Assembly (NCBI GenBank): GCA_048013815.1
Contig: CM106586.1
Location: 3,844,001-3,908,000, forward strand
DNA length: 64,000 bases
Source: Setoptus koraiensis
Lineage: Eukaryota > Arthropoda
Direction: 5' to 3'
Shown here in pieces: positions 14,301 through 29,300 of the stretch; positions within the stretch are counted from its first letter, which is position 1, and each line of letters opens with the position of its first letter. Both the position numbers and the translations under genes were made by a program. The notes beneath the pieces were generated by a model that did not search any database, was not told the origin of the DNA, and worked only from the letters and a program-made list of their open reading frames with translations.

Positions 14301-17300
14301 GTGAAAGTTTCAGCTTGTGCCCATTATCGCGTTCGCCACAACGACAATTATCTCGCTGTTATGTGTCGCCGATGAACAGTTGAAACTTGGTAAAAATCAT
14401 AGGTCAGTGTGATCTCTATGCCAGTGATTGCTCGACTGCTAAAAATATTATTGGTTGCCTTTGATGACCACATTGCCCTGTGTACTAGTGTACTACTACT
14501 AGTTAAGAACGGTGCTTGGCACTGTTCGGCCCCATTTGAGCCAGCCGTATGATACTGGCAACCGCGATCGTGTCATTCAACTGTCACCTGTGGTCGGTGG
14601 CTATTGTTTTGCTGCTGATATTTGCATACTAACTTCACTGATGAGACCGTTCATCATGTGAATCGTTTCAATAATCACTACCTATGCATAGCTATCGATC
14701 GATACGTGCACAATGGCCAGCCGATTCTCAACTCGTGCCCAGTGAATATTGAACAGATAATATTGATCCGGTACTATCCACAGCATCTAGGCTGCGCTCG
14801 CCACAAACCCACTAAAAGTTGTTTGCGTAAGCCCACCAGTGGGACCTTTGCAACGGTTTGCAAAAGCAAAGCAAAGAATTCGCTCAACTCTGGCCAGCAC
14901 ACAGCAACCATGCCAGGTATGGTCTATCCAAAACATGATAATCTGTCAGAATGATCATGTCTATCAGTATGTTCGCGCTGACAAGTGGGCCAGAGCGTAT
15001 TGTCGTGTGGCCGCTGGGTAGCTTTTGTACCAGTGGCAGACAAGTAGTGGGAGTTGGGGTTTTATCCTCGCTCTATCAAGAATCTGCACACTCGCAATGC
15101 ACACAACAAAGCAAAACAAAACACTAGCAAATGTCAAAATCATGCACATATGTATATCCAATGCCATTATTGAAACTGTCAGTTTGCCATCAGACATACA
15201 TAAAAAATCACTTAAATGAACGCTCGATCATAGCTACAGGCCCTACAAAACAATGAGATTTCATACTCAAGAACCCAACACACAAGCCGCTGGATATATC
15301 AAGATAGCCGAGGCAGGATATGGCCAAATGGCTCGATTTGTATTAAACACAATCGATAGCGCATTTGTTTGTAGCTCTCGAATGAAAACTGCCACGAAAA
15401 CTAACAAGAGGTTTTCAACTTTCGCGTCCGTCTAGTCCATTTGCTTGCATAATTCACTGGAACGAGAGAAACAAAATCAAATGCAAACATATACAGTGTG
15501 GGTCTTCCCTTGGGTACGAGCCTGTCATCAGAATGGTGAATAATACTCGCTAATCCGCGCGTTATGCAAACTACAAATGCGAATTGCATTTATCCGCTTG
15601 TGAGCACACACATTTGTGGGCCCCTTTTGGCCTCGTTTGCGTCCCCCCGTTGGCCATATAGTATTTGCTTATACATGTGGTATGGCTTATGTAGCTGGCT
15701 AATACCGATGGCCAGTTGAATATGGTCATATTTTCATTTCAGCGGCCTGGGCGCTCCAGCAATCCAAAGTCGTCATTATCATTGGCGGCGTGCATATCGC
15801 TGCTGGCCAATGCAAGTATCGATGAGCCACCGAAATCTTGCAATTAAATTAGCTTAGTGACTTTACTATCATGCCACAACATGCACTGCATGGTGGATTG
15901 GTCACCCTGTCATTGTGGTGTACGTGTTATACGAGGCATGAAATTTGCCCTGACACCTGATTTATTTTTGCCTGACCAACTTTTATTCCTGTGTTCGTTT
16001 GGCCACTGGGCCCGGGAGCCCCCTGTTAAGGGGACGGCCTGTTAAGAGAGACGCTCAGCGACGGCTGGTCACTCAGAGATAATCAGTTTGTGATGGGCGT
16101 CTTTTTCATTCATTTTGCTACGAGGGATATAAGAGGTTTGCGAGGTTTTTGTCAGAGGGCAGAGGATGTTGCAAGCGACGCTCTGAGTCGGATAGACTAT
16201 CCGGCCAAGCAAATGGCGCCAAACAGGCGCTAGAAAGTAATCTGGCCTTAACTGTTCAGGAGGAGTTGTAAAATTTACGACTTTTTGAGTTTATACTGGA
16301 GCCTAAGCACGACAATATATTATATTGTTTTATCTTTCTTCGATCTGGCCATCCTATAATTTGTTGGGTGCGTGTGTCGCATTTTGCTAAATTCACGCAG
16401 ACACTCACAAGAATAAGTGATTGTTCTCCTGAGAGGACACAAAGAAACATATTCGAGGTCTCGTCTCTGATAGAATACTGAACAACGGATCCAGTCGGCA
16501 TCTAGACCGCGCCACGATGAACTTGCGCGCCGGTGTTGGCGGGCCCCAAAGTGGCTCTCATCACCGGCAGCCGCTGTATCGGTGTGTGTGTGTGTGTGAA
16601 ATTTTTGAATACCGTCAGTTGTAGCCGGCGAACGAGCTGGTGCCCAGAACTGGCGCCCGCAACTGGCTACCTCGGTGCAGCCGGCCTCTATCCAGCGAAT
16701 CTAGTTCAGGTTTTATTTTGGGTGAACTAGTTTAGTATTTGGTAATCATTGTGTGTCCTATACCAGGTGAATCGTGTTTAGTTGCGTGTGTATGTGTGTG
16801 TGTGTGATTTCGAGTGGATAGCCTCCGATGGCTGTCGTTGAGACTGACGTTTATGTGTGTGTGACTGTGTTTGCAACTAGTCGCCAGTTGGGCCAGATAG
16901 ACGAGATAGGCCGGTCTGAGAAACGTTGAGAGCTTTATAAGTAGCATTATCTAGAATGGCAAGTCGTTGCCGCGAGAGGAAGGCGGCATTAAATCATTTG
17001 ACATTTTCAACCTACTACCAGACGCGGTACCAGACGCCGCACCAGACGCGCCACCAGACGCAGCACCAGAAATGAGGGGGGAGCAAGACTCGGCAACTAG
17101 GAGACAGGCTGTTACAGTTGCGTTGATATCTGATTCGCACTTACCTCTCGCGCTCTCGCTCTCCCTCTATGTGATGAGTGGTGATTTAGAGTCCGCCAAT
17201 GTTCTTTTCGACGGTTTTGTTTTAACTGTTGTTCAACTCAACTAGCTGAAATTTCCAATTTGATTAATGCCTGCTTTATAAGTTTGCTCTCTTGTTTTCT

Positions 17301-20300
17301 GGCACTCACTTAGATAACACCACTAATGTTGTCGTGCGTTCGGTCTAACGAGCCAGCCAGCCTGCCAGACAACCAACCAATAGTAGCTGCGCTATGGCCA
17401 GATGTATTTCACCACTTACATGCCATGACAATATTGGGGGAGTGAGAGCTGGGGCCTCCTTCTCTCTCTCTCTCTCCCTTGCGCTCGCTCTCATCTCATC
17501 CGAAAACAACGGCACGTCTACCACAATAATAGCAGGTGTAAACAAAGCAAGCATCTTTCTTTTTCTGCCATACTATGCACGAGTTTGTATGCTGGGCACA
17601 CACGTACACTCAATCCTGTTTAGATCGGCAAGCAAGGAACAGCTTGCCAAGTTAAATGGTTGCTCCGGTAGTCGCCTGACTGAATAGCACGTGAAATAGC
17701 ACGTCTTCCACATTCACTCTTTGAATACAATCCATTAACTAATATGTTAGGTAACGGTTGACGGCACGGCACCAATTGGTTTTGATTGGTCCCAGGCTTG
17801 ATTGTCCTAGTTGTCTCCCACAAAACCTTCAATGAATTGGACATTCAATAGACATTTCTTCTGCCAGGTCCAGCATAAGCACATTGCCCACCATGGAGCG
17901 CCACTATGGCCTACTCAGCTAAAGCTCCAACATTGCGTGAGACCTAAATTGTGCATAATCAATTCCCAATTCCCCTTTCTGAACAGTGATTAAGGTTTTG
18001 CGTGGCTTGCAACATCCTAGCAAACAATGATTTGAATGGATTAGTCCTCTCAGAAGGGTACGTTATCGCTGCCACGTCTTCATCATACCAATATACATCG
18101 CAACATCTGATCGATAAAATTATGATTGCTGTAATGAACCAATGGCTCTGATCGAGCAGCATTCTTGATTCGGTTCTCGATAAATCAATTCTTATGAATT
18201 TCATCTACTTCCTGTCCGAATTTTCGCGTTCGAATGTTCAATTGGAGGAGTAAATCAATGAATGACGCGCTTGCTGGTCTATTCGATGCACGAAAAAATT
18301 CGAAGCAATTCCTAGAACAGCTTATCTTGTTATCTAGTTAAGACTCTATCTATAGTGCAGTGGGTAGTAGTAATTTGAATTTTCAGCATCATCCCAATAA
18401 TTATATTTACTTGTTATTCGCAAAGTTTCCAACTCCTCGCAGCTCGTACTGTTCTCGTGTACTGTTCTATAAAATAGTATTCAGATCAGCCTCAAAACAA
18501 GTCCACTTTCTCCCCGCTCTTGATTAGATTACAGCTATTGCAATGTAGCTCGACCCTCACACGTTCATGGACGAACCTACGTTGATAGATCTCATCTGAT
18601 CTAAACTAGAACAAGCACTACCTTATAAATGAAGATTAGCAATCTTGAGTGATGCCCACAGTCATGGCTTGCCGGCTTGCAAGACAGACAATTAAATTAC
18701 AATCAGTATTAATACAAGATCTGGAATGGTTCTAGCTAGATATTGTTATTTTGACAAATGTACAATTGCACAATTTGTTGTATAGATCAAGATCATACCA
18801 GATAGCTCTTTCCGCCATGAACTCAGAAAACTTGAGTGCCCCGAATTCATGCACTAAACCAATTAATTAAATTGCTCAGCAAGCATAAATTGCATATAGT
18901 TGCTGGTTGAACTGACCTAGATATGCCTAATTGATGCAACTGATGCATCTAATTGAGCAAGTCAGACGTTCTCTTACTGACAAGTTTCGAGGCAGCCAAT
19001 CTTCGAATAGTAATAACAATGGTGAGGCAACACACACATGGTTGTCACCATGTGTGTTCGTCTTCTATAGTGACATCGATGTCGTGAAGAGTTGAATACG
19101 TCGAAGACTGTATAATCTACGTATGCTCTTTTTTCCCAGTTCGTGACACTTGAATCTGATGTCCAATCAGCATGATATGAGGCAGCATTCGTTGATTATC
19201 TAATTCGACTGATATGCCAATATTCTTCGAATTAGTCCAAATCAGTGAGATGCCATCTTGGTTAATCATCGCCATTTATAGTCATAACGCTGGGTTGTAG
19301 CGATGCTTGCCAAATATTTACCTTTTTCGTGCGACTTTAGAGCTGTTACCCATCGTGGCCGAACGGCATCTACTAAAGTTGGCTTAAAGATCATGTCTAG
19401 TTATGAAATGAAATATCGCTCCACCATTTAAGATAACATCATTGTGTGAAAGCAAAGCAACCATATGATTTGGAAAACAAATGCAGATCTCTTTATCTTA
19501 AACAATATACCAGCAGCATATTGTGCCACCTATTCCATATGTAAGTTTCCTACGAAATTCTCTCTTGCTTGTGATAATCATTAAGTCTGGTCTTGTTGTT
19601 TGGATTCTTTATTAACGTCCACCCTGGTCTCATAATAGGAAATTTCGTCGACCCATTGCCGGCACGATATTTAGCTAAATCACAAAAGCTAATCTCAATC
19701 TGCTATCTCTCACTTAAGAAGATGAACCGAACTTGCTTTAGCTTTGAGCCTGGAGGCTAAAATCAATCTAATTCTAAATGGAGCAAAACCATTGTTCGTT
19801 CTTTGTTGTTATGTCGCCAATGTTGTCCAAGATGACAACCATCATTGCCGCCGAAGCCATTATTTTATGACAAAGACAATCTTGATCATTCTTCATTGTT
19901 GAACTACCCTTCCTGCCAAGTCGAGAAATTCATGATAGAGTGAGAGTAACTCAGTGTAGGCTACCCCTCTATTTATAATGGATGTCTCCATGAAATTCCA
20001 TCTATTCTAGTGCTCCATCGAATAACTTTGTTGAGTTACTTAAAGTTTCAGAGCTAACAGTCATCTAACTCTCTACAATCTGGACCATTTCTTGTACTAG
20101 CTTAAGCGTTATAGAAGACACGCGTCGAAAGTTATTATATGTCCCAGTTTCCAGCAAATATCTAGTAACATCTTCCTCAGTTAGTGTCCAACGTGTCCGA
20201 AGAGCTAACATGATTACCATTGTGGTATCCACTGAGCTAGTGAAAATTTAGTTTGGTTAGTGAGTGGTCAGATTACAAGAGAACTAGATCTACTAGATTT

Positions 20301-23300
20301 GATTGATGACATTTCAATCGCTAGTTATCATATCCGTGATGTCAGACTATTGAATTATTTCAGAACTACGCCACTACACATGTAATATCTGTTAATGTTG
20401 TTTCAGCATCTCTTAGTTGGTAGTAATTTGAATTGTATGTTTCATTGGTGCTGATCCAATCGTATGCAGACTATGAGAACATTCGTTCTGGCGTGATTAG
20501 TTTCGATATTCTGAAGATGCTCCCTGCTGATCTATCTTATGTTCGGCTCGAATGGCAATGGTATGGGAGAGGGTTCATTTTTTTCCGCTAACACATTCGA
20601 ATTGGGATGAGCATAAGCTGAACTGATTTAGCTTAGTGACGAACGTTTAAACGTACAGTCTAAAGTATAATCTCTTGTTTGTGATACAGACAAATAATTG
20701 AATTTAATCCTTATCTGCACAAAGCTTCTATCTATAGTCAATATGATGGACGATATGGCGAGCCCCTAGGCTTGATTTATGAATACGATGTATTATCTGT
20801 CGCAAAAGAGTATCAACCTAGAATGTTTTAAAATGCTAGTTACAGGACGAATTTAGCCCGCGCACCAATCCTGTAACAACTATTTAGAAACATCCAGAAA
20901 AACTATGCATGGTAAAACAATCTCTTCAGTAACAACAGATGATTTATCATGTAATACTTATCAACTGGATTTAAATGCTCATTGTAAACATTATTTTGGG
21001 CCGCTTTGGTGAGCCGTTAGTTTGTTCATATGTTACAAAACATTAATCGAGCTACATTTACTGGCATTTATGATCATTATGTGCACGTGCATCATTCTAT
21101 TGTTATTCATTGATCTCTGGATATTTCCTGATATTGTTTTGAGGTACGAAATTGTCGCGAGATCCGCTTTGACTGACAGACGAGCGTCTGGCTGGCTTAT
21201 CTATTTGATGCCGCGGGCCTCTTACAATGTTAGCCTTTGCGGACTTTTCTTGACAAGCAGCAACTTTTTTTTTGCCGAGCTTGGTAGCTGCACCACTGCA
21301 TTGCATGCCTGCTATTTATGATATGCATAATAGATGGTCTTTAGGACAAATTGATATATGTCTTATCTCCTTTGTTGGCCCATTAGAAATGTTAGCACTA
21401 GTTGCCATTGGACATGCTAGGGCACTACCATGTGAAATACTGTTTCTAGCGGGCATTGTATGGGAGAAAAGTAAATAAGATACAATATAATATTCAGTTA
21501 TGGTGAATTATGATTCATGATAGACGTTGCCAGATATTAAACAGTGAGGAAATAAATCAATATTGGTTCGCTCTGTGATTTGTCTACCCAATTAGTATTG
21601 TGTGTATTGCATGACGAGATGCGCGTTTTATCCAGCGGCGACCGTTGCAATCGATCAGCGATGTCGATCGCCGGAATCGATGTCAACCATTCCAACTCTT
21701 GTCCCTATTGACTGCGCCACCGATTTGTGGTGGCTGTTTCCCCCAGCGCCCACCTTACAGTGTGTCTGCGTAACGTGCCTACTCAATGGCACGATCCGGG
21801 GGACAGAACTTTACTGCGTGCGCGACACTGCTTGAATAATTTAATGTCATTTGTAAATATAAGCTGCAATTTGTTATCTACAATAATTCGTGTGCTGCGT
21901 ACACTCATGTTGTGCAGTGCGCGCACTTGTATTAGCGTATCCCCCCCCCCTGTGTTACGCCAATATAAACTCGCTCGCCCATCATTGATATCTCTTGACC
22001 TTGCCCCCCTCCCTTGCCCCTTCCCTTGCCCCTTACCCATTTGCCCGTTCACCCTTTGCCCATCCGTCAATATGAAAACGTTGTCATATCAAAAATGTTT
22101 GAGGCGACCATTGCCCAAATTATTTTCCTTGACCTTCTCTTCTATTTTCAATATTCTTCTCGCCCGATGTATCAATTATCTTAATTACTATTGCTTGCGA
22201 CCAACACGTGGTTTGAGCGAATCTCAATGATTGCCATCTTAATTAATTGCATCACATTAGGATTGTATCAACCTTGTGCTGACGACTATTGCATATCCAA
22301 CAGGTAAGCGCAATCAAGTCTATTCAACGATGATGCCAGTCATTCATCTATTAATTGACCATTAATCAAACTACATTCGTATCCATTGAAAATGACCCAT
22401 CTCAAACCACCAAAAGGTGTCAACTGCTAAAGTCCTTCGACCACGTGATATTCATATTCTTTCTAATGGAAATGCTCGTAAAAATGATAGCTATGGGCAT
22501 ATCCAACGCTCCACAAGCCTACCTGGCCGATTATTGGAACAGATTGGACTTTTTTATTGTGATAGCCGGCGGACTAGAGTATACACTTGACATCGGAAAT
22601 GTTAATTTATCTGCCATTAGAACTGTTAGAGTTTTACGACCATTGAGAGCCATCAATAGGATTCCAAGTGAGTCCCAAGACACCAAATTTCATCCACACT
22701 CTTCATTCTTTTTGCACTGGTACTTTCTATTTAAAACTCAACTTCCATTTCGTCTCTTTATAGGTATGAGGATACTGGTTACCCTCTTATTAGACACGCT
22801 ACCCATGTTAGGCAATGTTCTTTTACTGTGTTTTTTTGTCTTTTTCATCTTCGGTGAGCATCAACTATACAATCCTATAATCATCCTTCAAAAAAAAAAC
22901 TCTTAAAGATAGATTAGGTTAAACATAACTATATTTAATCACAGGTATTATTGGAGTCCAACTTTGGTCGGGTCTTCTAAGGCAACGGTGCTTCATCAAG
23001 CTTCCCTTCAACATGACCAAGCCAAGCTATGTGCCAGCCTACTATCATCTACCTAACAGTGATAAAGAATACCTATGTAGTACTGCCAAAGATAATGGTC
23101 TTCATCGGTGCCAGGATTTAGCGCCTTTGCGCTCAAGTGATACCAACACCTTCTGCCAAATACCTCTACCCCAAGACTGGAGACCATCTCAGAAACCTTC
23201 CAAAATCAAAGAGCCAATCTATAGTGATTACTACGGAGAGAAACCTCCACCTTATGATCTAGTTCCTGGGGATGAAGGGAGTCCATTCTTAGTGTCTCAA

Positions 23301-26300
23301 CTTTCTCCTCTGATTGCTCAATCAGTATATCAGCCAGCCTTCGCACCGTGGAATCATGATTCATTGCCAACCATCAGAAATAAGAGAAGCTCCGTACAAT
23401 CAACATTTGGATCAAAACATGTTATTAACGACTCGGAAATTCTTCAAAATACTTCTCACTCTCAAGGCAGAGACACATTTCCTGTTAACGTCACAAGTTT
23501 ACCAAATCACCCAAAACATTCCCACAAAAGATTCCATCATAGACGTTTGCACAACTCGCACAAAATGAATGAGGCAGACGATATCAAGCTCTCCAATAGC
23601 ACTAATGCTACTTCAGGTGGACAAACATTGAGGAAAAAGCTGTTATTTGACTCCAATAAATCTAAAAAAATGATTGAAACCAACGAAAATAGTGATGAAT
23701 TCAACAAGAAAATCAACCAAAAGATCGACCAAAGAAAACAGCAGGCCTCTCTGATAGTAAAAACGAAGGCTAAAAAATCATGTATCAACTGGAACCAGTT
23801 TTACACAGAGTGTAAGGCTGGCAATAATAACCCGTTCCAAGGTACAATATCGTTCGACAATGTCGGCATGGCATGGACTACAATATTCTTGGTGATAAGC
23901 TTAGAGGGGTGGTCGGACATAATGTACCTACTTCAAGATATACATTCATTTTGGGTTTGGACGTATTTTGTCCTGCTCATAGTGATCGGTTCTTTCTTCA
24001 TGATTAATCTATGCCTTGTTGTCATTGCCACCCAATTTTCAGCTACCAAGAAACGTGAGATGGAAAGAATGCGCCAGGAGCGCCTAAAGTTTTCTTCCAC
24101 TTCAACATTAACTGCTGGTAGCGAATCAGCTAACTGTTATACTGAGATCGTAAAATATTTAGCTCATCTTTTGCGACATGCTAAACGTAATTTCATTAAT
24201 TGGCTCATAATGAGGAAGAAGCGCAAGATTCGCAAAGAGAGATCTAAGTTGCGACGAGAGCAACGTCTAGAGCAACGTCGAAAATCTGCTGGACAACGAG
24301 CCAGTGATAAAGAGCATGAGTCGATGAAAAAGCACCGCGAAAGTAGCAGAATTTATGATGCAGCATCAAGCACTCGTCAAAAGAGAGACGGGTCAACGAG
24401 GGGATCGACTAACCTATCACCTCGGATTGAATATAGTCAATCTATACCATCTGAGCAACTTCTGCGCCAATCAGTCAGCGAGGCACGATCGCCTGTGAAT
24501 TCAGATCTCGTCCTTGCCAATGCCATATCATCAACTTCATCCCTAGTAGTATCACATTCTAAAACTAATCCGACTCCCGTTTCGCTTGAGGAACTAGAAC
24601 ATTGTGAATGTTATAAGTACAAAAACTTAATGCCAGTTCAGAGAAGTACTTCCAATTCCGAAGATATGTCACGAACGAAAGTAGCCATCGAATGTGTGGC
24701 AACAGATCCAAGTTTTATTCCGAAATCCAAATCTTCTGTTCTTGTGTCAGAGACAGCATCGTCAGTTGATGCAATGAATGATCATATAAACAAAGGTGCC
24801 GACAATTTAAAAACTTCTAATATAAAACATACAGAGAACTCTGCACAACAGATATCCTTAGAAATTAACCAATCTCGATCTAATTCAAAATTGTCAAGTT
24901 CGCACGACTCAAGACCGAACCATCGAGTTAATCAGACCCACCTGATCATCCAGACTGCCAAAAAGCGTGTCCATCTAAACAAAAATGGTCGTAAGCTGAT
25001 GGGGAACTCATTGTCCTCTTCACCCCCATCATCTTTTTCATCATCCAGTTCTGTGAGCTCCTCAGCTAGCACTTCCTCATCAACTCCGAGATCAATTCTA
25101 TCCGTTGCTACTGTCATTGAAACCGAGAACAATGGAAATAGAATTGAGAATCGCGATATGAAAATAGCAATTCCCAAGGCAAATGATCCAGGTGCAATCA
25201 CACACAATACGACCGGAAATCGTCTTGTGCCAACTTCTAGTCAAGAGTTGCAGAACTACGATAACCAGATATTATACCATAACAATATACAGAATAAAGG
25301 ACATCCGAATAAAACTTCAAATCACAAAACCGCTTCGAGAGAAGCGAATGATGCCTCGAGCAATGATGTTGGGACTTCAACGTTAGCCACAGTGTGTGTT
25401 CATCAACAAAATGTTGTATCGAAATCTGAAAAGTCTACAAATGTTACACCCACAGCTAAAGAGTGTTTACACCCGACACAATTGTTAGAAGAACAATCTA
25501 AGATTCCCTTTCCATGCTGTCAGTCCGAACGCAAAACTACAACTCAAAGTAATACCAACTTGATACAAGTTGATCAGTTGGTTAACAAAGAAAATGATAA
25601 ATTCAGCATCAAAGAACAGGGGGTTCAGATTAACACAGATAAAAAAGAAGCTATAGACACTCATAAGGCTGAAAAAGATGATCATCAGTCTGCTGAATCT
25701 CAAATGGTCAATGATCAAGACGATTTTTCGGTAACCGTTGAGGGTTTTCACAATAAAAAGCTCGTCAAGGCATGCGATATCGACCTGGTCGAAGGGCTGG
25801 ATGCAGGGGATGACTTACCTACTATCGATAGAAAGAACAAAAAAATTAGAAAGAAGCCTTGCGGATCAAACTCAATGTGCCAAAAGCACTATGCTTCTGA
25901 ACCGTTGGAGCCTAGTTCAAAGAAAACAGAGAATAAAAAACCAATCTCAATTATCTCTCAACAGGATCAGGGGCTTTCCAAAGAACTTCAGTGCGCTAAT
26001 AAGATTCCCGATGAAATTGCTTCCATAAATAGACACATCTTCAGTCAAGTAAATGTCGATGAACGTGCACGATCCACGGAAAATAGAGACACCCCTTCCG
26101 AGAGCTTACAACAATCTGGCATCAATAATGATGCACATATACAATCATGTAAGTCATCGAGGATTGTTTTTGAACCATCTTGCAGCAGTAGAAATGATAA
26201 CTCCAACCAACAAGGAACATTTCATGGTGATAACGGGATGCAAATTGGTCAACCAGATAATAATAATGGTAATAATGGTGATAAGTTTAATCCACCCAAT

Positions 26301-29300
26301 ATACGCTCAAGAGATACCTCAAAGAGACAGTCAGCGAGCGTTTCAAGAAACAGTGAAATCAGACGTAAGAGTCTACACGATCTGGATGATATTGAAATTG
26401 TCTTTTGGCCAAAAATTTTGACCGGCAACCATTCAATCAATCAATGCTGCGGGAAGAGCATAGAATCTATCAGGCTACTAGTTGATCACAGATATTTTCA
26501 GCGCCTTATTCTGTTAGCCATTTTGATCAACACCATTTCTATGGGTATCGAGTATCACAATCAACCTGAACAGCTTACGGAGACTGTAGAAATAAGTAAT
26601 ATTGTATTTGCGTGCCTTTTCTTGATAGAAATGGTCCTCAAATTATTGGCTCATGGGTTCTATGATTACATCATTGATGGTTTCAATTGTTTCGATGGTT
26701 GCATCGTTCTTCTTAGCGTGCTTGAATTATTTGAAACCTCTGGCTCCGGTCTGTCCGTACTAAGAACATTTAGACTTTTGAGGATCTTGAAACTTGTGCG
26801 TTTTATGCCCGCACTCAAGAGGCAATTAATCATCATGTTGAGAACGATTGACAATGTTGCGGTTTTCTTTGCACTTTTAGTATTATTTATATTCATATTT
26901 AGTATATTGGGTATGAACTTGTTCGGCTGTAAATTCTGTGATCAACTCCCTGATGGCACAACACGATGCGACAGGAAAAATTTCGACTCACTACTATGGA
27001 GTTTAGTAACTGTTTTTCAAATACTCACTCAGGAGGATTGGAATGTATGTATACAATGTCCTATTTGCTTCAATGCCCAATAATCAGATTGATATTCTTC
27101 AATAATTTAATGATCACTGTACTCATATCTGCAGGTTGTATTGTTCAATGGAATGGAGAAAACATCGCATTGGGCTGCACTATATTTTGTTGTCCTTATG
27201 ACATTTGGTAACTATGTGCTATTCAACCTATTGGTAGCTATATTGGTGGAGGGGTTCTCACAAGAGGTATTTATAAGATCCTATAAGCCTGACAACCACA
27301 TTAAAATAGATTACTCACTCTAACACGATTTACTATTGATGCTACTGCCACTTTGATTGTTTTACCCAAACAACGATATGAATATATTCATTTAGGACGA
27401 TCTGAAAGTTTCCTCGAGTTCCAACTACACTCTAAAAGATCAAAGCAACCAGAGCCAAACAGGAAAACAGACACAACAAAAGCGTAACCTGAAGAATGAT
27501 CCTTCAAACAATAGTATCATGCAAGCTATTTCCGGGAGAAAGATGATTGATCCTGAAACAAAATCAGTAATCTCAGACAATTATATCAATGATAAAGTTG
27601 GAAATAAGATATTATTGCCAAAATCTTCGTTAAATGGCAGGGATAACAAGCGCATTCTTCACAGTGTTACTTCTCGCGATGAGACTACCATTGAACAACC
27701 TATGCTGAGGAAGGCTGGTGGTCACACAAGAGCAACGAAACAAGCTAGTTATGGATCAAAGTCATCTAGCCAAATCCGATCAGTTTCTGTTGATCTGGAT
27801 ATGGTCATTGATACTGATAACCAAGCGAACAAATACCTCGATTACTATCAACGGAATATCGAACTCACCCAGAACAACGACAACAGAGGTGAAATCAAGG
27901 GCGAAACAGGAGGTGCTTCAAATACCATGAATTGTTCCATCACTGGTGGAAATAATCCAGCTCAGAAGCGCTTGATATATTTCTACGATAGCAGGGATAA
28001 TATTGAAGAAGGTTAGTCTCACTATAATATATATATTTTATTGATAAAATTACCGTGTTGAGTTGTTCACCGTTTAAGAGTCTTTTCCCTCTCTCTTTCC
28101 ACCAATCTTATAACAGAAATCGAATTTCTAGTAAAATCACTTCAGTCTAACTCATATACGGCCTCTGCTGAGTTGAGGCAACAAAATAGTAAGGGTTGCT
28201 TACAGAACGCTCTCGGCCTGCAAGATTCAACGCGAAATACACCGTTTGCCGTTGCTGCCGTCATTGGTCTACCAATGCCCAATCATGAATTCCAGATGAA
28301 ATCAGATATCTATGTTGATAGAAGATATCATCCTCCAACGATTGTTGCACGTCCGGCGGAAACGTACAGAGGGAAGTGCTCATCCATACCAGATGCAAAG
28401 TCGTGTTTAGATGAAAAGAATGACCATCAACGAAGGTTGTCTGAAAATATTGATAAAAATTTTTTGCTATGTGATCAACCTAAAGATAAATCACGAGTGG
28501 ATTACAACTTCAAAGTTCAGTCTCAATGGTCATCGACACCATGCATCTTAACTGAGTCCAGTATAAACGCTATGCGACTTCATCATGCCTATAAAAATCA
28601 CTATCCTCGCCAATCGGGTCAGCTTAAGTTACTCAAAGGTAAGTTGAAAATAACTATAGTCCATCGACATAGACCAAACATGTAAGTTCGTACGAAAGCT
28701 GACGTTTCATTTGGTCGCTTAAAACATCAAATCACTATAGGTTTTACACGATTTGATGAATCGTGTTCTAGGGTAGATGATCACGGCTATCGTCGAACGC
28801 TCGCGAACTTCCTAGGACATTCTTGTTTAGGTGGATGCCAAGGAAATGGTTCAAGTAGATGTGGACTTTGTCTCCTCTACAAGCCAATCTGCAGGTTCCA
28901 ATTCGGAAAAGCATCATCTCAATCACCCTATTCGTTTACTCTCCCGGATCAGGCAGTGCATCAGCTCAACAATCATGGTAAAAAAAATCATCGATTGCAG
29001 GAAGTTATCAAATCAAACGAAAAGTTCTTGCAAGCGATGTCGAGGCGAGAGGAAAGAGTAAAGAGGGCAAAAATTGCGGCAACTATCAATAACTCGTATG
29101 ACTTTCTTCCAACAAGTAGAGCATTGGCCATAAGACGAGGATCCAGTGCTGTGCTTTCAAGATTGCGCCTCATTCGTCCATCAATTGAATCTATTCTCCC
29201 CACACCCATATCAATGACAGATTCCAGTCGTAACTTCTCCAATACATCACCTCTAAACAAACCGATACTTATGACATCTAGCGTGAGTCGATCGGAAAAT

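Larger units (their letters stand above)
1490..16560. repeat. GC-rich, GGGCCC-studded segment inside intron 1
   Basis: This stretch is visibly richer in G+C than the flanks and repeatedly carries GGGCCC, often within GGGGCCCC (for example near 1497, 2608, 3017, 4599, 4621, 6111, 7839, 8331, 11906, 13351, 14110, 16540). By eye there are at least 25 sites, where a random hexamer is expected about four times in 15 kb. TGGC/GCCA words are also very common. It contains many simple repeats, listed separately, and no gene I can support. Confidence 0.6.
1028..22207 (+). other. 21.2-kb AT-AC (U12-type) intron 1 of the Cav3 gene
   Basis: The intron starts ATATCCTGCC, close to the U12 AT-AC donor consensus ATATCCTT, and ends CCAACAC. 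A branch-like ATCTTAAT lies about 24 nt before the end, near the U12 consensus TTCCTTAAC. Splicing here joins AA to G (Lys codon) and gives SNK|WFERISM, collinear with vertebrate CNPWFERISM. No AG occurs between the in-frame stop at 22182-22184 and the WFERISM codons, so a GT-AG intron cannot give this join. Minor introns are established in voltage-gated Na/Ca channel genes. No convincing gene was seen inside: the many ORFs of the GC-rich part (about 1.4-16 kb) have no recognisable domain. Roughly 16.5-22 kb is AT-rich with few features. Confidence 0.82.

Noticed and set aside
1012-22208. A conventional GT-AG intron for Cav3 exon 1 to exon 2
   Set aside because: No AG lies between the in-frame stop at 22182-22184 and the WFERISM codons, and GT sites near 1015 give the wrong join.
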